64,000 bases of DNA from Candidatus Laterigemmans baculatus (GTDB taxonomy: Bacteria > Planctomycetota > Planctomycetia > Pirellulales > Pirellulaceae). Shown in pieces: positions 9,593 to 20,093 of the stretch (positions within the stretch are counted from its first letter, which is position 1; every line of letters starts with the position of its first letter). A program made the translations under genes and the position numbers. Under the pieces are notes generated by a model. That model was not told the DNA's origin and searched no databases. It worked only from the letters and a program-made list of their open reading frames with translations. The DNA lies in assembly GCF_010367455.1 (NCBI RefSeq), contig NZ_WRPR01000074.1:25752-89751 (forward strand), in the 5' to 3' direction.

Positions 9593-9648
9593 GCCTCAGT
9601 CGGGCCGTTGCCTCAGTCGGGCCGCCTCAGTCGGGCCGCCTCAGTCAG
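9593..9648. repeat. Short tandem repeat between convergent sulfatase genes
   Basis: Four copies of an 11-base unit GCCTCAGTCGG (the last ending CAG) start at 9593, 9610, 9624 and 9638, so spacings are 17, 14 and 14 bases. The array fills the gap between two convergent sulfatase stop codons and its last copy overlaps the end of the minus-strand gene. It is probably a slippage-generated microrepeat; no function is evident. Confidence 0.85.
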
Positions 9649-11122
9649 CGGCCTGCCAGGGGAACTCGCCGCCGCGTTGGATGTGACGCTGCAGAGAGAT
9701 CTGCAACCCGCGGGCGACCTGCCGCTTCTCGTCGATCAGGTTCCGCGACTCCTGAGGGTCTTCCTTCAAGTTGTACAACTCGAGCGGCGAGTAGGGATCG
9801 TTCTGCATCAGTTTCCAATCGCCGCGGATCAGCGCGTCGTAGCTTTTCCCTCCATACCTTGGTCCTCCTTCGCGACGCGTGAAGTACAGCTCGCGTGCTT
9901 CCGCTGGCGGCTTCCCCGAGAACGCCGGCACGAGGCTCACCGCGTCGAGCCCCGCCGGAGGCGCGGCTCCCGCTAGCTCCACGAAGGTCGGATACACGTC
10001 AAAGCTCAGCCCGACGTAATCGCTCCGCGAGCCCGCCTCGATCCGCTGTGGCCAGCGAACGGCGAATGGCACCCGCAGCCCGCCGTCATAATGGCTCTGC
10101 TTGCCATCCCGCCACGGATCATTGTTTTGGCCGTGCGGCAGTGAGCCTCCGTTGTCCGAAGTGAAGACGACGATCGTATTGGACTCGAGCCCCGACTCAC
10201 GGAGCGCGTCGAGCACGCGTCCAATTCCCGCGTCGAGGTGTTCGACGAAAGCGACGTTCGCCGCCCGCTTCTCGTCCATCTGCGGAGCCCGCTCACGAAC
10301 CCGCTCAAGCCATTCCGCCGGGGGCTGAATCGGGAAATGGGGAGCGTTGAAAGCCAGATACAGAAAGAAAGGCTTCTGCCGTTCGCCCCCTGCCGCATTG
10401 CCCCCTCCCCGCTGACGAAGATAATCGGCCGCCCATGCGGCAAACAAATCGGTGGCGTGCCCTTCGGGGTCGATCTCCTCACCATTGAGACGCATGTAGT
10501 TGTTTCCATGGCGGCGATGGTTCCAGTAGTCGTCCATCATGTCGCCGAGGAAACCATGAAAAAAATCAAACCCGCGTTCATTCGGCGTGTTGGGCGACTC
10601 GAGCCCCAAATGCCATTTGCCAACGATCGCCGTGTCGTAGCCCGCATCGCCCAGCACATTGGCGAGCGTGGGGACCGACGGAGCCAAAAAGCCCCAAGAA
10701 TTTTCCGCATGGGTCCGGATCACCCCCGGAACCCCCACCCGGTTCGGATACCGCCCGCTGAGGATCGCCGCCCGCGAGGGCGAACAGACCGTGCAGTTGG
10801 CCCGCATGTTTGCGAACCGCATCCCCTCGGCACCGATCCGGTCGATGTTCGGCGTCCGCACCTCTCCTTCGTCGCGACTCGAATCCGAACGCTGGTAGGA
10901 AACGTCTCCGAAGCCGAGGTCGTCGGCCACGATCAGCAGGAAGTTCGGCCGCTCCTGAGCAACCGCAGTCCGGCTCAGCCCCAGCCGTCCCGCCGTCGAG
11001 TGCGATTCGGCTGGCATCAGCCCTGCCAGCACAACCGCAAAAAACGACGCCAGCGTCCAGCGGCAACCGCGGTGGACGGCAGCCAGAGTTTGGGCCTGTG
11101 TTCCGGTGCAAGCGTGGAGCAT
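9641..11122 (-). CDS. Arylsulfatase-type sulfatase
   Basis: This 493-residue S1-family sulfatase is encoded opposite to its neighbours. A hydrophobic stretch (about 23-36) serves as signal peptide. The metal-binding VADDLGFGD segment is near 65-73, the formylglycine site CSPSRAAILSG has its Cys at 113, GKWHLG follows, and the DNGG metal-ligand motif is present (VVFTSDNGGS). All catalytic landmarks are intact, so an active periplasmic or secreted sulfatase acting on sulfated glycans is expected. It is convergent with the sulfatase at 8066 and divergent from the anchored TPR-like protein at 11327. The specific substrate cannot be read from sequence. Confidence 0.92.
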   Translation of the reverse strand: MLHACTGTQAQTLAAVHRGCRWTLASFFAVVLAGLMPAESHSTAGRLGLSRTAVAQERPNFLLIVADDLGFGDVSYQRSDSSRDEGEVRTPNIDRIGAEGMRFANMRANCTVCSPSRAAILSGRYPNRVGVPGVIRTHAENSWGFLAPSVPTLANVLGDAGYDTAIVGKWHLGLESPNTPNERGFDFFHGFLGDMMDDYWNHRRHGNNYMRLNGEEIDPEGHATDLFAAWAADYLRQRGGGNAAGGERQKPFFLYLAFNAPHFPIQPPAEWLERVRERAPQMDEKRAANVAFVEHLDAGIGRVLDALRESGLESNTIVVFTSDNGGSLPHGQNNDPWRDGKQSHYDGGLRVPFAVRWPQRIEAGSRSDYVGLSFDVYPTFVELAGAAPPAGLDAVSLVPAFSGKPPAEARELYFTRREGGPRYGGKSYDALIRGDWKLMQNDPYSPLELYNLKEDPQESRNLIDEKRQVARGLQISLQRHIQRGGEFPWQAAD

Positions 11123-11326
11123 CCGCAGTCACTCGAGTTGAAAGTCTAGAAACCCCGCCGCCCCCGATTGAGGCCATCCCAAAGCGCCGCAGCGGTTCTG
11201 ATACTATAGACGAGCGGTCGCCGAGCAGAGTCGGCACAGAGCGCGGGGGGGCAGGGGCTCTGAGGACGGAGTACCATTGGGGCGATGGAAGAATCCCCCG
11301 TGCTCAACTTCGGGACCCCAGGGCTC

Positions 11327-14300
11327 ATGAGTCAGACACCGTACCCCGGCGGCGAACCGTCCCCTTGGTCAGCTGCTCCGGTCGACACCGCGCAAAGCGG
11401 CAGTGGATTGAAAACGCTGCTGATCGTGTTAGCGATCATCGCTGCCGCGATGCTGGCGATGATCATCGCCGCTTGTGGCTTGGCGTATTTTGGCATTCAG
11501 CAGGCCGTACAGCCTTCGGTCTCAGTCGTGCTGCCAGAACGTAGTGGGCGGGGCGACGAGGACGCCTCCGCCTTGGCCGCGGCACTCGAGCGCTATGCAC
11601 AATCGGCTGAACCTCCGCTCCCGAATCATCCACGAGCCGACGAGCTCCGAAGTTGGTTTGAAAACCGCGTCACCCTCGCGACCCAGGGGACCGCGGAGCC
11701 ACCCGAAAAGGACTTCTTCTTCGCGGCTGTCATGAACAGCCCGCACGGCAAAGAGATGAATCTGCTCCACCAGTTCCAGCTTCGCGAATCGCTCGACATC
11801 GCGGTCCCTGAGCCGACTCCCCAAGCGCTTTATACGATCCTCGATATCGAGGAGGACTCGGCACCAGACACCGCTCGAATCTCCGTCGTATTTTATGAGA
11901 CCAACAGCTTAGCCAGCCTGCAAACCTGGTACGTGCTCTACAAGGATGGTCAGTGGGAATTGTATGACTGGTTTGATTCCGACGTGGGCCGCCGCATGAG
12001 CGACGAATACGGGCACTACTGCCGGCACCTCTTTGCCGATGATGTCGGCGGCTTCGACGAGGTTGAACAGCTCGTCTACGATGCGACCAACGCGAGCCTG
12101 AGTGGCGAGAACAGCCGCGCGCGTTCTCTGCTCGAACGGGCTGAGCGAATCCAGATGCTGCCCTACGATCGCGACCGGGGATTGCTAAGCATCGGTCGCG
12201 GCTACCAACATCTCGATGATTATGCTCGCGCCGCCGAGGTGTTTCGGAAAGCTAAACGACCGGAAGCGGTTCCGGGAATACTTGCGTCACTGGGGGTCAG
12301 CCAGAATAGTACTGGAGACCCGGAAGCGGCTCTCCAAACGGCGGACCGGTTGCGAAAGATTTATCCCTACCACCCTTCAGCGAATCTCGTTTCGGCTGTC
12401 GCCTACGAACAGTTGCAAGACAGCACGAAAACGGCCGAGCACTATCTGCGCTGCTTAACGATCTGCCCCAACGACACCCTAATTTTTTATTGGATGCTTC
12501 CCGAAGCGCAGGCTGAGCATGCCGGAGAAATCCTCCGCATGCTCCGCCGCAGCGACCATCCCCAATCTTATCTGTTTCAATTGCTCGGGCAGGGGAAAGA
12601 GAAAGCCGCATTGCTCGTCGCGATCGAAGCAGCCATCGCCGAAACTGAAGGGCTGCCCGAGCTCTGGAAAACCCTTGCGCACGCAGCTCGGGGCCGCGCC
12701 GAAGGAGACGTCCGGAATGCACTCAAACAATTAGCTGCGGCGATTCCGGCGAGCGAACCGGACGAAGGCGTCGCAGGATCCACTAGCGCTGAATCCCGCG
12801 ACGACGAATTGAACCGCGAGGAAACTCCTGCCGGACTTCGCGACCAGATGCAGCAGTGGCTGATCACGTGGAGTTTGGAGAGCGGTGAACTCGATGAACT
12901 ACGAAAGCGAGAGGACTTTGCGGAATTGATGGAGAAAATTGCCGCCGACCTGTACCTCGAAGATTATTACACGGACCCGGCCGTGCTGGAGGAGCTCCTC
13001 GCCACGCTTTCCGAAGAGCAGCAGAAGTTGCCGAGCATCGCCGTGGCGCGAGGCTGGGCGGCTTGGCAAGAGGATCGGTATGAGGAAGCTGTGACCCACC
13101 TCTCCGCGTGGCTCGACGCGCAGCCGACGCTGTCGGCCGAGGCATCGCCAGCGACGAAGGAAACCACCGCGGCAGACGCCTCCATGCCGAAATCGCCGGA
13201 CGCCTATCTGCAGGATGAAATTCCTTGGTATCTCAATAATTCCCTCGCTTCGCTCGGACGATACGAAGAGGCACTGAGGCGATTCGCCGGCGATCCGGCT
13301 CTCTGCTGGCAGACCGTGGAGATACTGATTCAACGTCGGGACCAGGAGGCCGCGGAGACTCTTCGCAGTTCACTCGCCGAGCTCCCCCAGCCCTCGGCCG
13401 AGATCGCCACTGCGGCGATCGATGCTGCTTTGGCGACCTGGGCCGGCGACGCGGAAACAGCCGATCGTCACTGGGTCGCTTGCCTCCAGGCTTTCGGTGA
13501 CGTCGAACCCGATTCGTACTCGGAGCTCTCCTACGCCCGCGACGCCGTGGCTCGGCAGCGAGGCCGGACTGCGGTGCGGCTCGGCCACGTTCTTCCCTTG
13601 CTGACCGATTCGAGCTCCCCGGCCTGGCAAGCCACCCTCGACGAAATCTGCGACCGGGTGGCCCAGCGGCTCGATGCGGAGTTGGCTGGTCTGATCTCCG
13701 TTTCACTGCTCGGCACGCAGCCCACTCGCGATGCGACGCCCGAGCAAGCCGAGATCGTTACTGCGGTGACGGAGATGAACGGAGCGATCGCCGAGCGGCA
13801 GCGCGACTGGGAAACCGTGGCCACGCATCGCCGCACCTTGCTGTACGCCGCCGATCCCGAAGGCTGGGAATTCGCGCATCTCCAACGGACGCTCGCCGAA
13901 GCTCTGATCCGCTCCACGGAAGCGGAGGAAAGCGAGCTCACGACGCTCCTCAAAAAGCTGGACGATCCTGCGCTGTGGGCTTCTTATCATGCCGCGCGCG
14001 GCAAGGATGCGGAGGTGCGTGAAGCGCTGAGCCCGTTGGATAGCCAAGAGCGAGGATCGTGGTACGCGTCCGAACTGAATCGCGCGTACGTGCTGCACAA
14101 CGGGGAGCTGGCCAAATGGTTCTCCGATTCCGATGCGCCGCTGAGCCTTACTCATCTTTCGCCAAGTGAATCGTACTTGCTCGTCGAAACCAAACCGCGG
14201 AGCCTGAGCGAAACGGAGATCGCCGACGCGGTGACGGCCGTGCTTGGTCCCGAAGCCTCGGTGTCCCGCATCACCACCGCGTCGTCCGAGACCCTCGACT

Positions 14301-14962
14301 CGCAGTGGACGATCCGTGCCCCGAACGCGGTCGATATCATCCTGAGCGTCGGCCGGGGAAAGGTCGCCAGCAACGGATCTTTGTTGCCGCTCGCTTGGGA
14401 GGAAACGCTCCGCGAGAGCCAAGGCTACATTGCCATCGACGTGCTCCGTAGCGATCGCCCCTACGCCCAGCTCTCGCTTCCCCTGGCGATGCAGCTTGCT
14501 TCGGAAACCACGCAGTTCGTCGGCGACGACACCAGCGGCTATCTCTGGAAGAACAACGGCACGCCGTGGGCGGACCGATTGGCCACCAAAGAAACGCTAC
14601 CGGTCGATGCCGAGACGCTGTACGCCCGCTATCTCTCGCTCTCGTCGCAGGCCGGTTCGCCCGCGAGTGAACCTGCGGACGATTCGGTCGAGGACGATTC
14701 GGTCGAGGACGAGCAGCTCGCGGGCGAGGTGGTCGAGATGGAGTGGCTACGAGAAAGACTGAGCCAGCAAGCGGGTGGTTACTCGGTGCTGGTCCGCATC
14801 ACGATGGGCAACGCCACGGAGCGGGTCCCCGCGACCGCCACCGCCGTCGACTCCAATACGTGGCTCGTCGATCTTGAGCTCGAGCAAAGCTCCTCTTTTC
14901 TCCCGGCTCTCGAAGCGGGGCAACGCGTGCGGGCCAGCTCTTACAATCTAATTCATCCCTAG
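11327..14962 (+). CDS. Large membrane-anchored TPR-like protein
   Basis: From ATG 11327 the product has 1211 residues; a start at 11285 would add 14. A Pro/Ser-rich tail is followed by one strong membrane helix (about 29-56). The rest is helical, with several tetratricopeptide-like units (for example around [24 protein letters not shown], and [18 protein letters not shown]), so it is a probable extracytoplasmic scaffold. Near the C-terminus a 15-base tandem duplication (14678-14707) gives a [10 protein letters not shown] repeat in an acidic linker. Large anchored TPR proteins of unknown function are common in planctomycetes. It precedes a sulfatase by 26 bases and may be cotranscribed with it. 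Confidence 0.75.
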   Translation: MSQTPYPGGEPSPWSAAPVDTAQSGSGLKTLLIVLAIIAAAMLAMIIAACGLAYFGIQQAVQPSVSVVLPERSGRGDEDASALAAALERYAQSAEPPLPNHPRADELRSWFENRVTLATQGTAEPPEKDFFFAAVMNSPHGKEMNLLHQFQLRESLDIAVPEPTPQALYTILDIEEDSAPDTARISVVFYETNSLASLQTWYVLYKDGQWELYDWFDSDVGRRMSDEYGHYCRHLFADDVGGFDEVEQLVYDATNASLSGENSRARSLLERAERIQMLPYDRDRGLLSIGRGYQHLDDYARAAEVFRKAKRPEAVPGILASLGVSQNSTGDPEAALQTADRLRKIYPYHPSANLVSAVAYEQLQDSTKTAEHYLRCLTICPNDTLIFYWMLPEAQAEHAGEILRMLRRSDHPQSYLFQLLGQGKEKAALLVAIEAAIAETEGLPELWKTLAHAARGRAEGDVRNALKQLAAAIPASEPDEGVAGSTSAESRDDELNREETPAGLRDQMQQWLITWSLESGELDELRKREDFAELMEKIAADLYLEDYYTDPAVLEELLATLSEEQQKLPSIAVARGWAAWQEDRYEEAVTHLSAWLDAQPTLSAEASPATKETTAADASMPKSPDAYLQDEIPWYLNNSLASLGRYEEALRRFAGDPALCWQTVEILIQRRDQEAAETLRSSLAELPQPSAEIATAAIDAALATWAGDAETADRHWVACLQAFGDVEPDSYSELSYARDAVARQRGRTAVRLGHVLPLLTDSSSPAWQATLDEICDRVAQRLDAELAGLISVSLLGTQPTRDATPEQAEIVTAVTEMNGAIAERQRDWETVATHRRTLLYAADPEGWEFAHLQRTLAEALIRSTEAEESELTTLLKKLDDPALWASYHAARGKDAEVREALSPLDSQERGSWYASELNRAYVLHNGELAKWFSDSDAPLSLTHLSPSESYLLVETKPRSLSETEIADAVTAVLGPEASVSRITTASSETLDSQWTIRAPNAVDIILSVGRGKVASNGSLLPLAWEETLRESQGYIAIDVLRSDRPYAQLSLPLAMQLASETTQFVGDDTSGYLWKNNGTPWADRLATKETLPVDAETLYARYLSLSSQAGSPASEPADDSVEDDSVEDEQLAGEVVEMEWLRERLSQQAGGYSVLVRITMGNATERVPATATAVDSNTWLVDLELEQSSSFLPALEAGQRVRASSYNLIHP
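14678..14707 (+). repeat. In-frame 15-base tandem duplication
   Basis: The unit GACGATTCGGTCGAG occurs twice in direct succession inside the TPR-like gene, giving an acidic DDSVE repeat in a linker. Being a multiple of three, it keeps the frame. It looks like a recent slippage event. Confidence 0.9.
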
Positions 14963-14988
14963 CTGGACACTTCCACCGCGAGGATTCG

Positions 14989-16782
14989 ATGACGAGATTA
15001 CTTGCAGCCACGACCGGCTCCACGCTGCTGGGTATGGCAGTATTCGGCTTATCGCTTTTGGTACCGGGCTCCGCGGCAGCAGCCGCAGACGGACCACCGA
15101 ACATCGTCGTGATTTTGACCGACGACCAAGGGTGGGGCGACCTGAGTCTGCATGGAAACGCAAATCTCTCCACCCCCCACATCGACTCGATCGCCAAGCA
15201 AGGGGCCGAGTTCGATCGCTTTTTTGTCAGCCCCGTTTGCTCACCGACGCGAGCGGAGTTTCTAACCGGCCGCTACCATCCTCGCGGGGGTGTGTATGAC
15301 ACGTCGACCGGCGGCGAGCGGCTGGACCTCGACGAGCAAACAATCGCCGAGGTCTTTCGTGACGCTGGCTATGCAACCGGCGCGTTCGGCAAGTGGCACA
15401 GCGGCATGCAGTATCCATACAACCCGCGGGGCCGCGGATTCCAGGAGTACTATGGTTTTTGCTCTGGCCACTGGGGGAATTACTTTTCGCCAGAGCTCGA
15501 ACACAACGGCAAACTAGTTCGCGGCGATGGGTACATCACCGACGACTTTACCAACCACGCCATCGAGTTCATCGAAGCGAACAAGCAACAGCCGTTCTTT
15601 TGCTATATGCCCCTTTGTACCCCGCATTCTCCGATGCAGGTGCCCGATTCGTTTTATGAGAAGTTTAAAGACGCGGACCTGGCGATGCGAAACCGGGATC
15701 CCGAGCGTGAGGACCTCCTGCACACACGGGCAGCCCTAGCGATGTGTGAGAACATCGACTGGAACGTCGGCCGAATCCTCGAGAAGCTCGACGAGCTGCA
15801 GATCGCCGACGACACGATCGTGATCTACTTCAGCGACAACGGGCCCAACGGCTTTCGCTGGAATGGTGGCATGAAAGGCCGCAAGGGCTCGACCGACGAA
15901 GGTGGGATGCGGGTGCCCTGCCTGGTTCGTTGGCCCGGACGGATACCCGCTGGCAGCCGAATCGAATCGATCGGGGGGGCGATCGATCTCTTGCCAACGC
16001 TGGCCGACTTGGCGGGAATTGCGCTCAAGCCCAAGCATCCGCTCGATGGGGTGAGTCTCCGGCCGCTATTGGAGCAAACCGCCCAAAGCTGGCCCGATCG
16101 CATGCTCTTCTCCCACTGGAACAACCGAGTCAGCGTGCGCACCGACCGGTTCCGGCTGGACAACGCCGGCAAGCTGTTCGACATGCACAATGATCCCGAG
16201 CAGCGTCACAATGTGGCTTCGGAACATCCGGAGACGGCGGCCGAGCTCGTCGCGGCGGCCGAGCGTTGGCGAGCCGAACTACTCCCGGGACTGCGTGACG
16301 ACGACCGTCCCTTCCCGGTCGGCTACCGCGAGTTTCCGATCACCCATCTCCCCGCTCGCGACGGCGTCGGACATGGCAACATCGTCCGCAGTGCCCGAGC
16401 CCCCAACTGCTCGTTCTTCACGGGCTGGACCAGTGTGGAGGACCGGATCACCTGGGACGTCGACGTCCACACCGCCGGAACGTATACGGTCGAGGTCCAC
16501 TACACCTGCGAAGCGGATGATGTTGGCGCGAAGCTTGAGCTCAGCTTTGCCGATGCCGCCCTCGAGGCCCAGGTCAAGGAACCGCACGACCCGCCACTCC
16601 GCGGTGCCGAGCACGACCGAGCCTCTCGCGGTGCCGAGTCGTTCGTGAAGGACTTTCGCCCACTGAGCCTGGGTCAGGTCGAGCTGCCGGCGGGCCGAGG
16701 AGCCCTGACGCTCCGCGCGACCGAGATCCCCGGCGACGAAGTCATCGACGTCCGCCGGCTCGTGCTCACCCTCCAGCCATAA
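14989..16782 (+). CDS. Arylsulfatase with C-terminal extension
   Basis: This 597-residue S1-family sulfatase starts at ATG 14989 behind a GCGAGGA ribosome-binding site. It has a signal peptide (about 1-32), a metal-binding TDDQGWGD motif, the formylglycine site [11 protein letters not shown] with Cys84, GKWHSG, and the FSDNGPN ligand motif. The last roughly 130 residues (from about 465) form an added strand-rich module ([20 protein letters not shown]) resembling a carbohydrate-binding or beta-sandwich domain. The enzyme probably acts on sulfated polysaccharides outside the cytoplasm. It follows the TPR-like gene closely and is followed by the dispersed repeat pair. Confidence 0.93.
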   Translation: MTRLLAATTGSTLLGMAVFGLSLLVPGSAAAAADGPPNIVVILTDDQGWGDLSLHGNANLSTPHIDSIAKQGAEFDRFFVSPVCSPTRAEFLTGRYHPRGGVYDTSTGGERLDLDEQTIAEVFRDAGYATGAFGKWHSGMQYPYNPRGRGFQEYYGFCSGHWGNYFSPELEHNGKLVRGDGYITDDFTNHAIEFIEANKQQPFFCYMPLCTPHSPMQVPDSFYEKFKDADLAMRNRDPEREDLLHTRAALAMCENIDWNVGRILEKLDELQIADDTIVIYFSDNGPNGFRWNGGMKGRKGSTDEGGMRVPCLVRWPGRIPAGSRIESIGGAIDLLPTLADLAGIALKPKHPLDGVSLRPLLEQTAQSWPDRMLFSHWNNRVSVRTDRFRLDNAGKLFDMHNDPEQRHNVASEHPETAAELVAAAERWRAELLPGLRDDDRPFPVGYREFPITHLPARDGVGHGNIVRSARAPNCSFFTGWTSVEDRITWDVDVHTAGTYTVEVHYTCEADDVGAKLELSFADAALEAQVKEPHDPPLRGAEHDRASRGAESFVKDFRPLSLGQVELPAGRGALTLRATEIPGDEVIDVRRLVLTLQP

Positions 16783-16791
16783 GCCCCCATC

Positions 16792-16873
16792 GTCCTCCAT
16801 AGTCGCCTTTCGCTCCGCAAAAGTTCGCGTCCACAGTCCTCCATAGTCGCCTTTCGCTCCGCGAAAGTTCGCG
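16792..16873. repeat. Direct pair of the dispersed hairpin repeat
   Basis: Two 38-base copies start at 16792 and 16836 (44-base spacing) and differ at one base. Both contain the core AGTCGCCTTTCGCTCCGC, also found as the palindromic pair at 3770-3829. The second copy keeps the internal hairpin CTTTCGC-TCC-GCGAAAG; in the first, one G-to-A change weakens it. The pair fills most of the space between the sulfatase and the FemAB gene. Confidence 0.88.
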
Positions 16874-16979
16874 ACCCTTTACAGCACCTTCGATAATCAC
16901 CGGTCCGCCGCAGTGGCCCCCGCGCTAGAGTTGAGGAGACCATTTCCGGTCCCCAACTTTCGCGCTCAGGGAATCTGTC

Positions 16980-18008
16980 GTGGATCAGCTCGAAGTTCTC
17001 GACTGGCCAGTCGAAATACCCACGGTGACGCAAGCGAGTTACCCGCGACTCAATGGGCATCACGATGCCTGGATCGAAGCGCTCGCCAAAGGATTTGCTC
17101 ATCCCACCTACCTACTGCAAACCTCGCGAGAGCGGCAGGTGACAGGGACGCTGCCGCTGATGCTGGTCAAAAGCAGGCTCTTTGGGCGGTTTCTCGTCAG
17201 CCTCCCCTACCTCAACACCGGTGGCGTTTGGGCTGATAACGACGCCAGTGCGAAGGCCCTCGTCGACGGGGCCTGTGAACTCGCCGACCGCCTCGACGTC
17301 CGCTACCTGGAGTTGCGACATGAGAGGCCGGTCGAGCACCCCCGATTGAACTTCCGACGAAATGACAAACTTCACATGCGGTTGCCCCTTCCGGCGACCG
17401 CAGACGAGCTCCACCAATCGCTGAAATCGAAGCTGCGGAGCCAAGTCAAGAAAGCGGGAGAGTACGGTTCGACCGTCCACTGGGGTGGCAAAGAGCTGCT
17501 GGCTCCGTTCTACAGCGTGTTCGCCCGCAACATGCGGGATCTAGGTACCCCTGTATTTTCGCAGCGTCTGTTCGCCTCCATTCTCGACGCGTTTGCCGGA
17601 GAGGCGGAGCTGTGCGTTGTGCGGCAGGGCTCCACGCCCATCGCGGCGGCGCTGCTGGTTCACCTGGAGGAAGTGAGCGAAGTGCCAAGCGCCAGCAGCC
17701 TTCGCGAATACAACCGCACAAACGCCAACATGCTGATGTATTGGCATCTCCTCCAACGATCCATTGAACGCGGGAGCGCGACATTCGACTTCGGCCGCAG
17801 CAGCCTCGGAAGCGGGACTTTCAAGTTCAAGGCGCAGTGGGGAGCCGAGCCCCACCCTGCGGAATGGCAGTACTACGTGCGGAGCGGCTCGGTCGAGGCG
17901 ATGCGTCCCGACTCGGCCGCAAATCAGCGTCTCATCCGGATTTGGCAGCGGCTTCCGGTTTGGTTGACCCGTCTTGCCGGTCCTCCAATCGTCCGCGGTA
18001 TCCCTTAA
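16980..18008 (+). CDS. FemAB-type protein, PEP-CTERM/exosortase system-associated
   Basis: This 342-residue protein starts at GTG 16980 with AGGGA about 7 bases upstream. It matches the FemAB-like, GNAT-fold family that accompanies PEP-CTERM/exosortase loci. Landmarks are SRLFGRFLVSLP, DVRYLELRHERP, NMRDLGTPVF, FDFGRSSLGSGTFKFK and the terminal RLAGPPIVRG. FemAB enzymes transfer aminoacyl groups from tRNA in peptidoglycan synthesis; the exosortase-associated members have no proven substrate and are thought to modify surface polymers or lipids. Its presence, with the PEP-CTERM protein at 27 kb and an exosortase-type ligase at 63 kb, ties the region to an exosortase system. Confidence 0.9.
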   Translation: MDQLEVLDWPVEIPTVTQASYPRLNGHHDAWIEALAKGFAHPTYLLQTSRERQVTGTLPLMLVKSRLFGRFLVSLPYLNTGGVWADNDASAKALVDGACELADRLDVRYLELRHERPVEHPRLNFRRNDKLHMRLPLPATADELHQSLKSKLRSQVKKAGEYGSTVHWGGKELLAPFYSVFARNMRDLGTPVFSQRLFASILDAFAGEAELCVVRQGSTPIAAALLVHLEEVSEVPSASSLREYNRTNANMLMYWHLLQRSIERGSATFDFGRSSLGSGTFKFKAQWGAEPHPAEWQYYVRSGSVEAMRPDSAANQRLIRIWQRLPVWLTRLAGPPIVRGIP

Positions 18009-18180
18009 GCCGCGCCCCACGACCTGCCGATACTCCCTGTGCCGTTACCTTCCTGATAATCGACATCCCTGACTTAACCGGCAACATCCGCCTTGTCCTT
18101 TCCCCGTGGTGGGGAAGGAAAGGCCTCCGGTATCCGGCCCCATGCCGCGATACCGACGCAGCGCCGTTCGGGGAGTCGAA

Positions 18181-19308
18181 ATGCTGTGGCAGGTAGCCAT
18201 CCGTACCCTCTTAGCCGACCGCGGGAAACTGCTGGCCGGTCTGCTCGGCGTAGCCTTCTCGGTGCTCCTGGTGAACCTCCAGGGTGGCCTGTTTCTAGGG
18301 CTGATTGGCAAAGCCAGCCTGCTGGTCCACCAAGGAAACGCAGACATCTGGGTCGGCCATCGCGAGATGCACAACGTGGACTTTCCCCACGACATCCCGC
18401 GGCGGTGGCTGCCGCGAATTCGAGCCGCCCAGGGAGTTCTCGCCGCCGAACCGATCACGATCGGCTTCTCCGAAATCGCGCTGCCCACCGGGGGCTTTGA
18501 AGGGGTGACGGTCTTTGGGGTCGAGCCGCACAGCGAGATCGCTCCTCCCTGGGAAATCATCGAAGGGCACGCCGATGCTCTCGATCACCCGCACGCGGTC
18601 GTGGTGGATCAGTACGACCAAGAAAAACTAATCCACCCGGCGATCGGCGAACTGCGAGAAATCGGGGGAGTCCGCGCGAGGATTATGGGTAAGACGCGAG
18701 GCATGCATGGCTTCCTGGTCACCCCGTACGTCTTTACCACCACCGACCGCGCGGCGCAGTACACGGGCAAGCCTTCGGCCCATTGCTCCTACTTTCTCGT
18801 CCGTGTCGCTCCCGGCGCCGACGTCGAGGAGACTTGCGCTGCGATTCGGCAGCGGCTGCCCGAAGCGGAGGTGATGCCATCGGAGGAATACGCCTCCGTC
18901 TCGATCAACTACTGGATGACGCGGACCGGGCTCGGCATCAGCTTCGGAGCCGCGGCACTACTCGGCCTGCTCGTCGGTCTCGTCATGGTGGGACAGACAC
19001 TCTATGCGATGGTGTTAGATCGCCTCACCGAGTTTGCAACGCTCAAAGCCATCGGTGCAACGGAACGTGAAATCTTGATCGTGCTCCTCGGTCAAGCAGC
19101 CGGCATCGCCTCAATAGGAATTGCCGTCGGACTGACGGCCGTGATGCTCCTCATCGCGTTTTACGATTCGCCCCAAGCGCCACTGGAAATTCCACTCTCC
19201 ATGATGGTGGTCAGCTCGAGTGGCATTTTTCTGATGTGCACATTCGCTTCGATGCTGCCCTACATGCGGGTTCGAAGAGTCGACGCGCATTCGGTCCTCC
19301 AGAGCTAA
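18181..19308 (+). CDS. ABC exporter permease, DevC/MacB-FtsX type
   Basis: From ATG 18181 (GGGGAG upstream) the protein has 375 residues. It has one N-terminal membrane segment (about 15-40), a large extracytoplasmic domain, and three C-terminal segments (about 255-285, 300-325, 340-365), the topology of FtsX/MacB/DevC permeases. The phrase GNADIWVGHREMHNVDFPH and the following region resemble DevC of glycolipid exporters. The next two genes supply an ATPase and a membrane-fusion protein, completing a DevBCA-like tripartite exporter; an outer-membrane TolC-like channel is not in the window. Substrate inferred only from neighbours: possibly the lipid or acyl-amino-acid product of the following genes. 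Confidence 0.85.
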   Translation: MLWQVAIRTLLADRGKLLAGLLGVAFSVLLVNLQGGLFLGLIGKASLLVHQGNADIWVGHREMHNVDFPHDIPRRWLPRIRAAQGVLAAEPITIGFSEIALPTGGFEGVTVFGVEPHSEIAPPWEIIEGHADALDHPHAVVVDQYDQEKLIHPAIGELREIGGVRARIMGKTRGMHGFLVTPYVFTTTDRAAQYTGKPSAHCSYFLVRVAPGADVEETCAAIRQRLPEAEVMPSEEYASVSINYWMTRTGLGISFGAAALLGLLVGLVMVGQTLYAMVLDRLTEFATLKAIGATEREILIVLLGQAAGIASIGIAVGLTAVMLLIAFYDSPQAPLEIPLSMMVVSSSGIFLMCTFASMLPYMRVRRVDAHSVLQS

Positions 19309-19313
19309 CGCCG

Positions 19314-20093
19314 ATGCTTTCCTCAACCAACACGTCAGCCCGTCTCCCTCCTTCCTTGGGCGACTTCACTCTCAATGCCAGCTTCAATGCCAGCCTCAGC
19401 GCTGGTCACGATGCGGCCGCGCACCGGCCGGTCGCCGCGGTGAAGGGCATTCGAAAATATTATGAGCTGGGAGGCGAAAAACGCTGGATCCTGCGGGGCG
19501 TCGACTTTCATGTTCAACCGGGAGAATGCGTCATCCTTTCGGGGCCCTCGGGGAGCGGGAAAAGCACGCTTCTGTCCATCCTTGGCTGTCTGCTCACGCC
19601 CGACGGTGGTGAGCTCATAATCGATGGCCGCGCGGTGGAAAAGCTACCGCCGGCCCAGCAGGCACTGATCCGCCGCGACCTCATCGGATTTATCTTTCAG
19701 CGCTTTCAATTGATCCGAGGACTGTCGGCCGAGGAGAACGTGGCACTCCCGCTAGCGCTGCAAGGGCTGCCAGCGGCTGAGGCCAAGCGGCGTGCCGGTG
19801 AGTTGCTCGCCCGCGTGGGGCTGGGCGATCATCGCCGAGCGATTCCGACTCGCATGAGCCCAGGCCAATGCCAGCGCGTCGCTCTGGCTAGGGCCGTCAT
19901 CACCAATCCCAAATTGATTCTCGCCGACGAGCCGACCGCCGCGCTCGATAGCCACGCCGGAGCCGAAGCGATGAATCTCCTGCGGGCCCTGGTGAAAGAT
20001 TCCGGCGCTGCAGCCGTGGTCGTGACGCATGACCCGCGGATCCTGGAGTATGCCGACCGCCAATGCCACATCGAGAACGGATTGCTCCAATGA
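19314..20093 (+). CDS. ABC exporter ATP-binding protein, LolD/DevA type
   Basis: From ATG 19314, five bases after the permease stop, the protein has 259 residues. Walker A is GPSGSGKST (77-85), the Q-loop lies in FIFQRFQLI, Walker B is LILADEPT, and the H-loop is VVTHD. The signature motif is unusual, MSPGQCQR in place of LSGGQ-QR. An N-terminal extension of about 40 residues with a short NASFNASLSA repeat precedes the ATPase domain; a later start is possible but no better candidate was found. It energises the adjacent permease and fusion protein in export from the inner membrane. Confidence 0.9.
   Translation: MLSSTNTSARLPPSLGDFTLNASFNASLSAGHDAAAHRPVAAVKGIRKYYELGGEKRWILRGVDFHVQPGECVILSGPSGSGKSTLLSILGCLLTPDGGELIIDGRAVEKLPPAQQALIRRDLIGFIFQRFQLIRGLSAEENVALPLALQGLPAAEAKRRAGELLARVGLGDHRRAIPTRMSPGQCQRVALARAVITNPKLILADEPTAALDSHAGAEAMNLLRALVKDSGAAAVVVTHDPRILEYADRQCHIENGLLQ

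Noticed and set aside
9593..9648. Tandem repeat as a CRISPR array
   Set aside because: Units are 11 bases with 3-6 base spacers and no cas genes are present.
10238..11149. 303-codon plus-strand frame opposite the second sulfatase
   Set aside because: Antisense shadow with Arg/Pro-rich composition and no domain.
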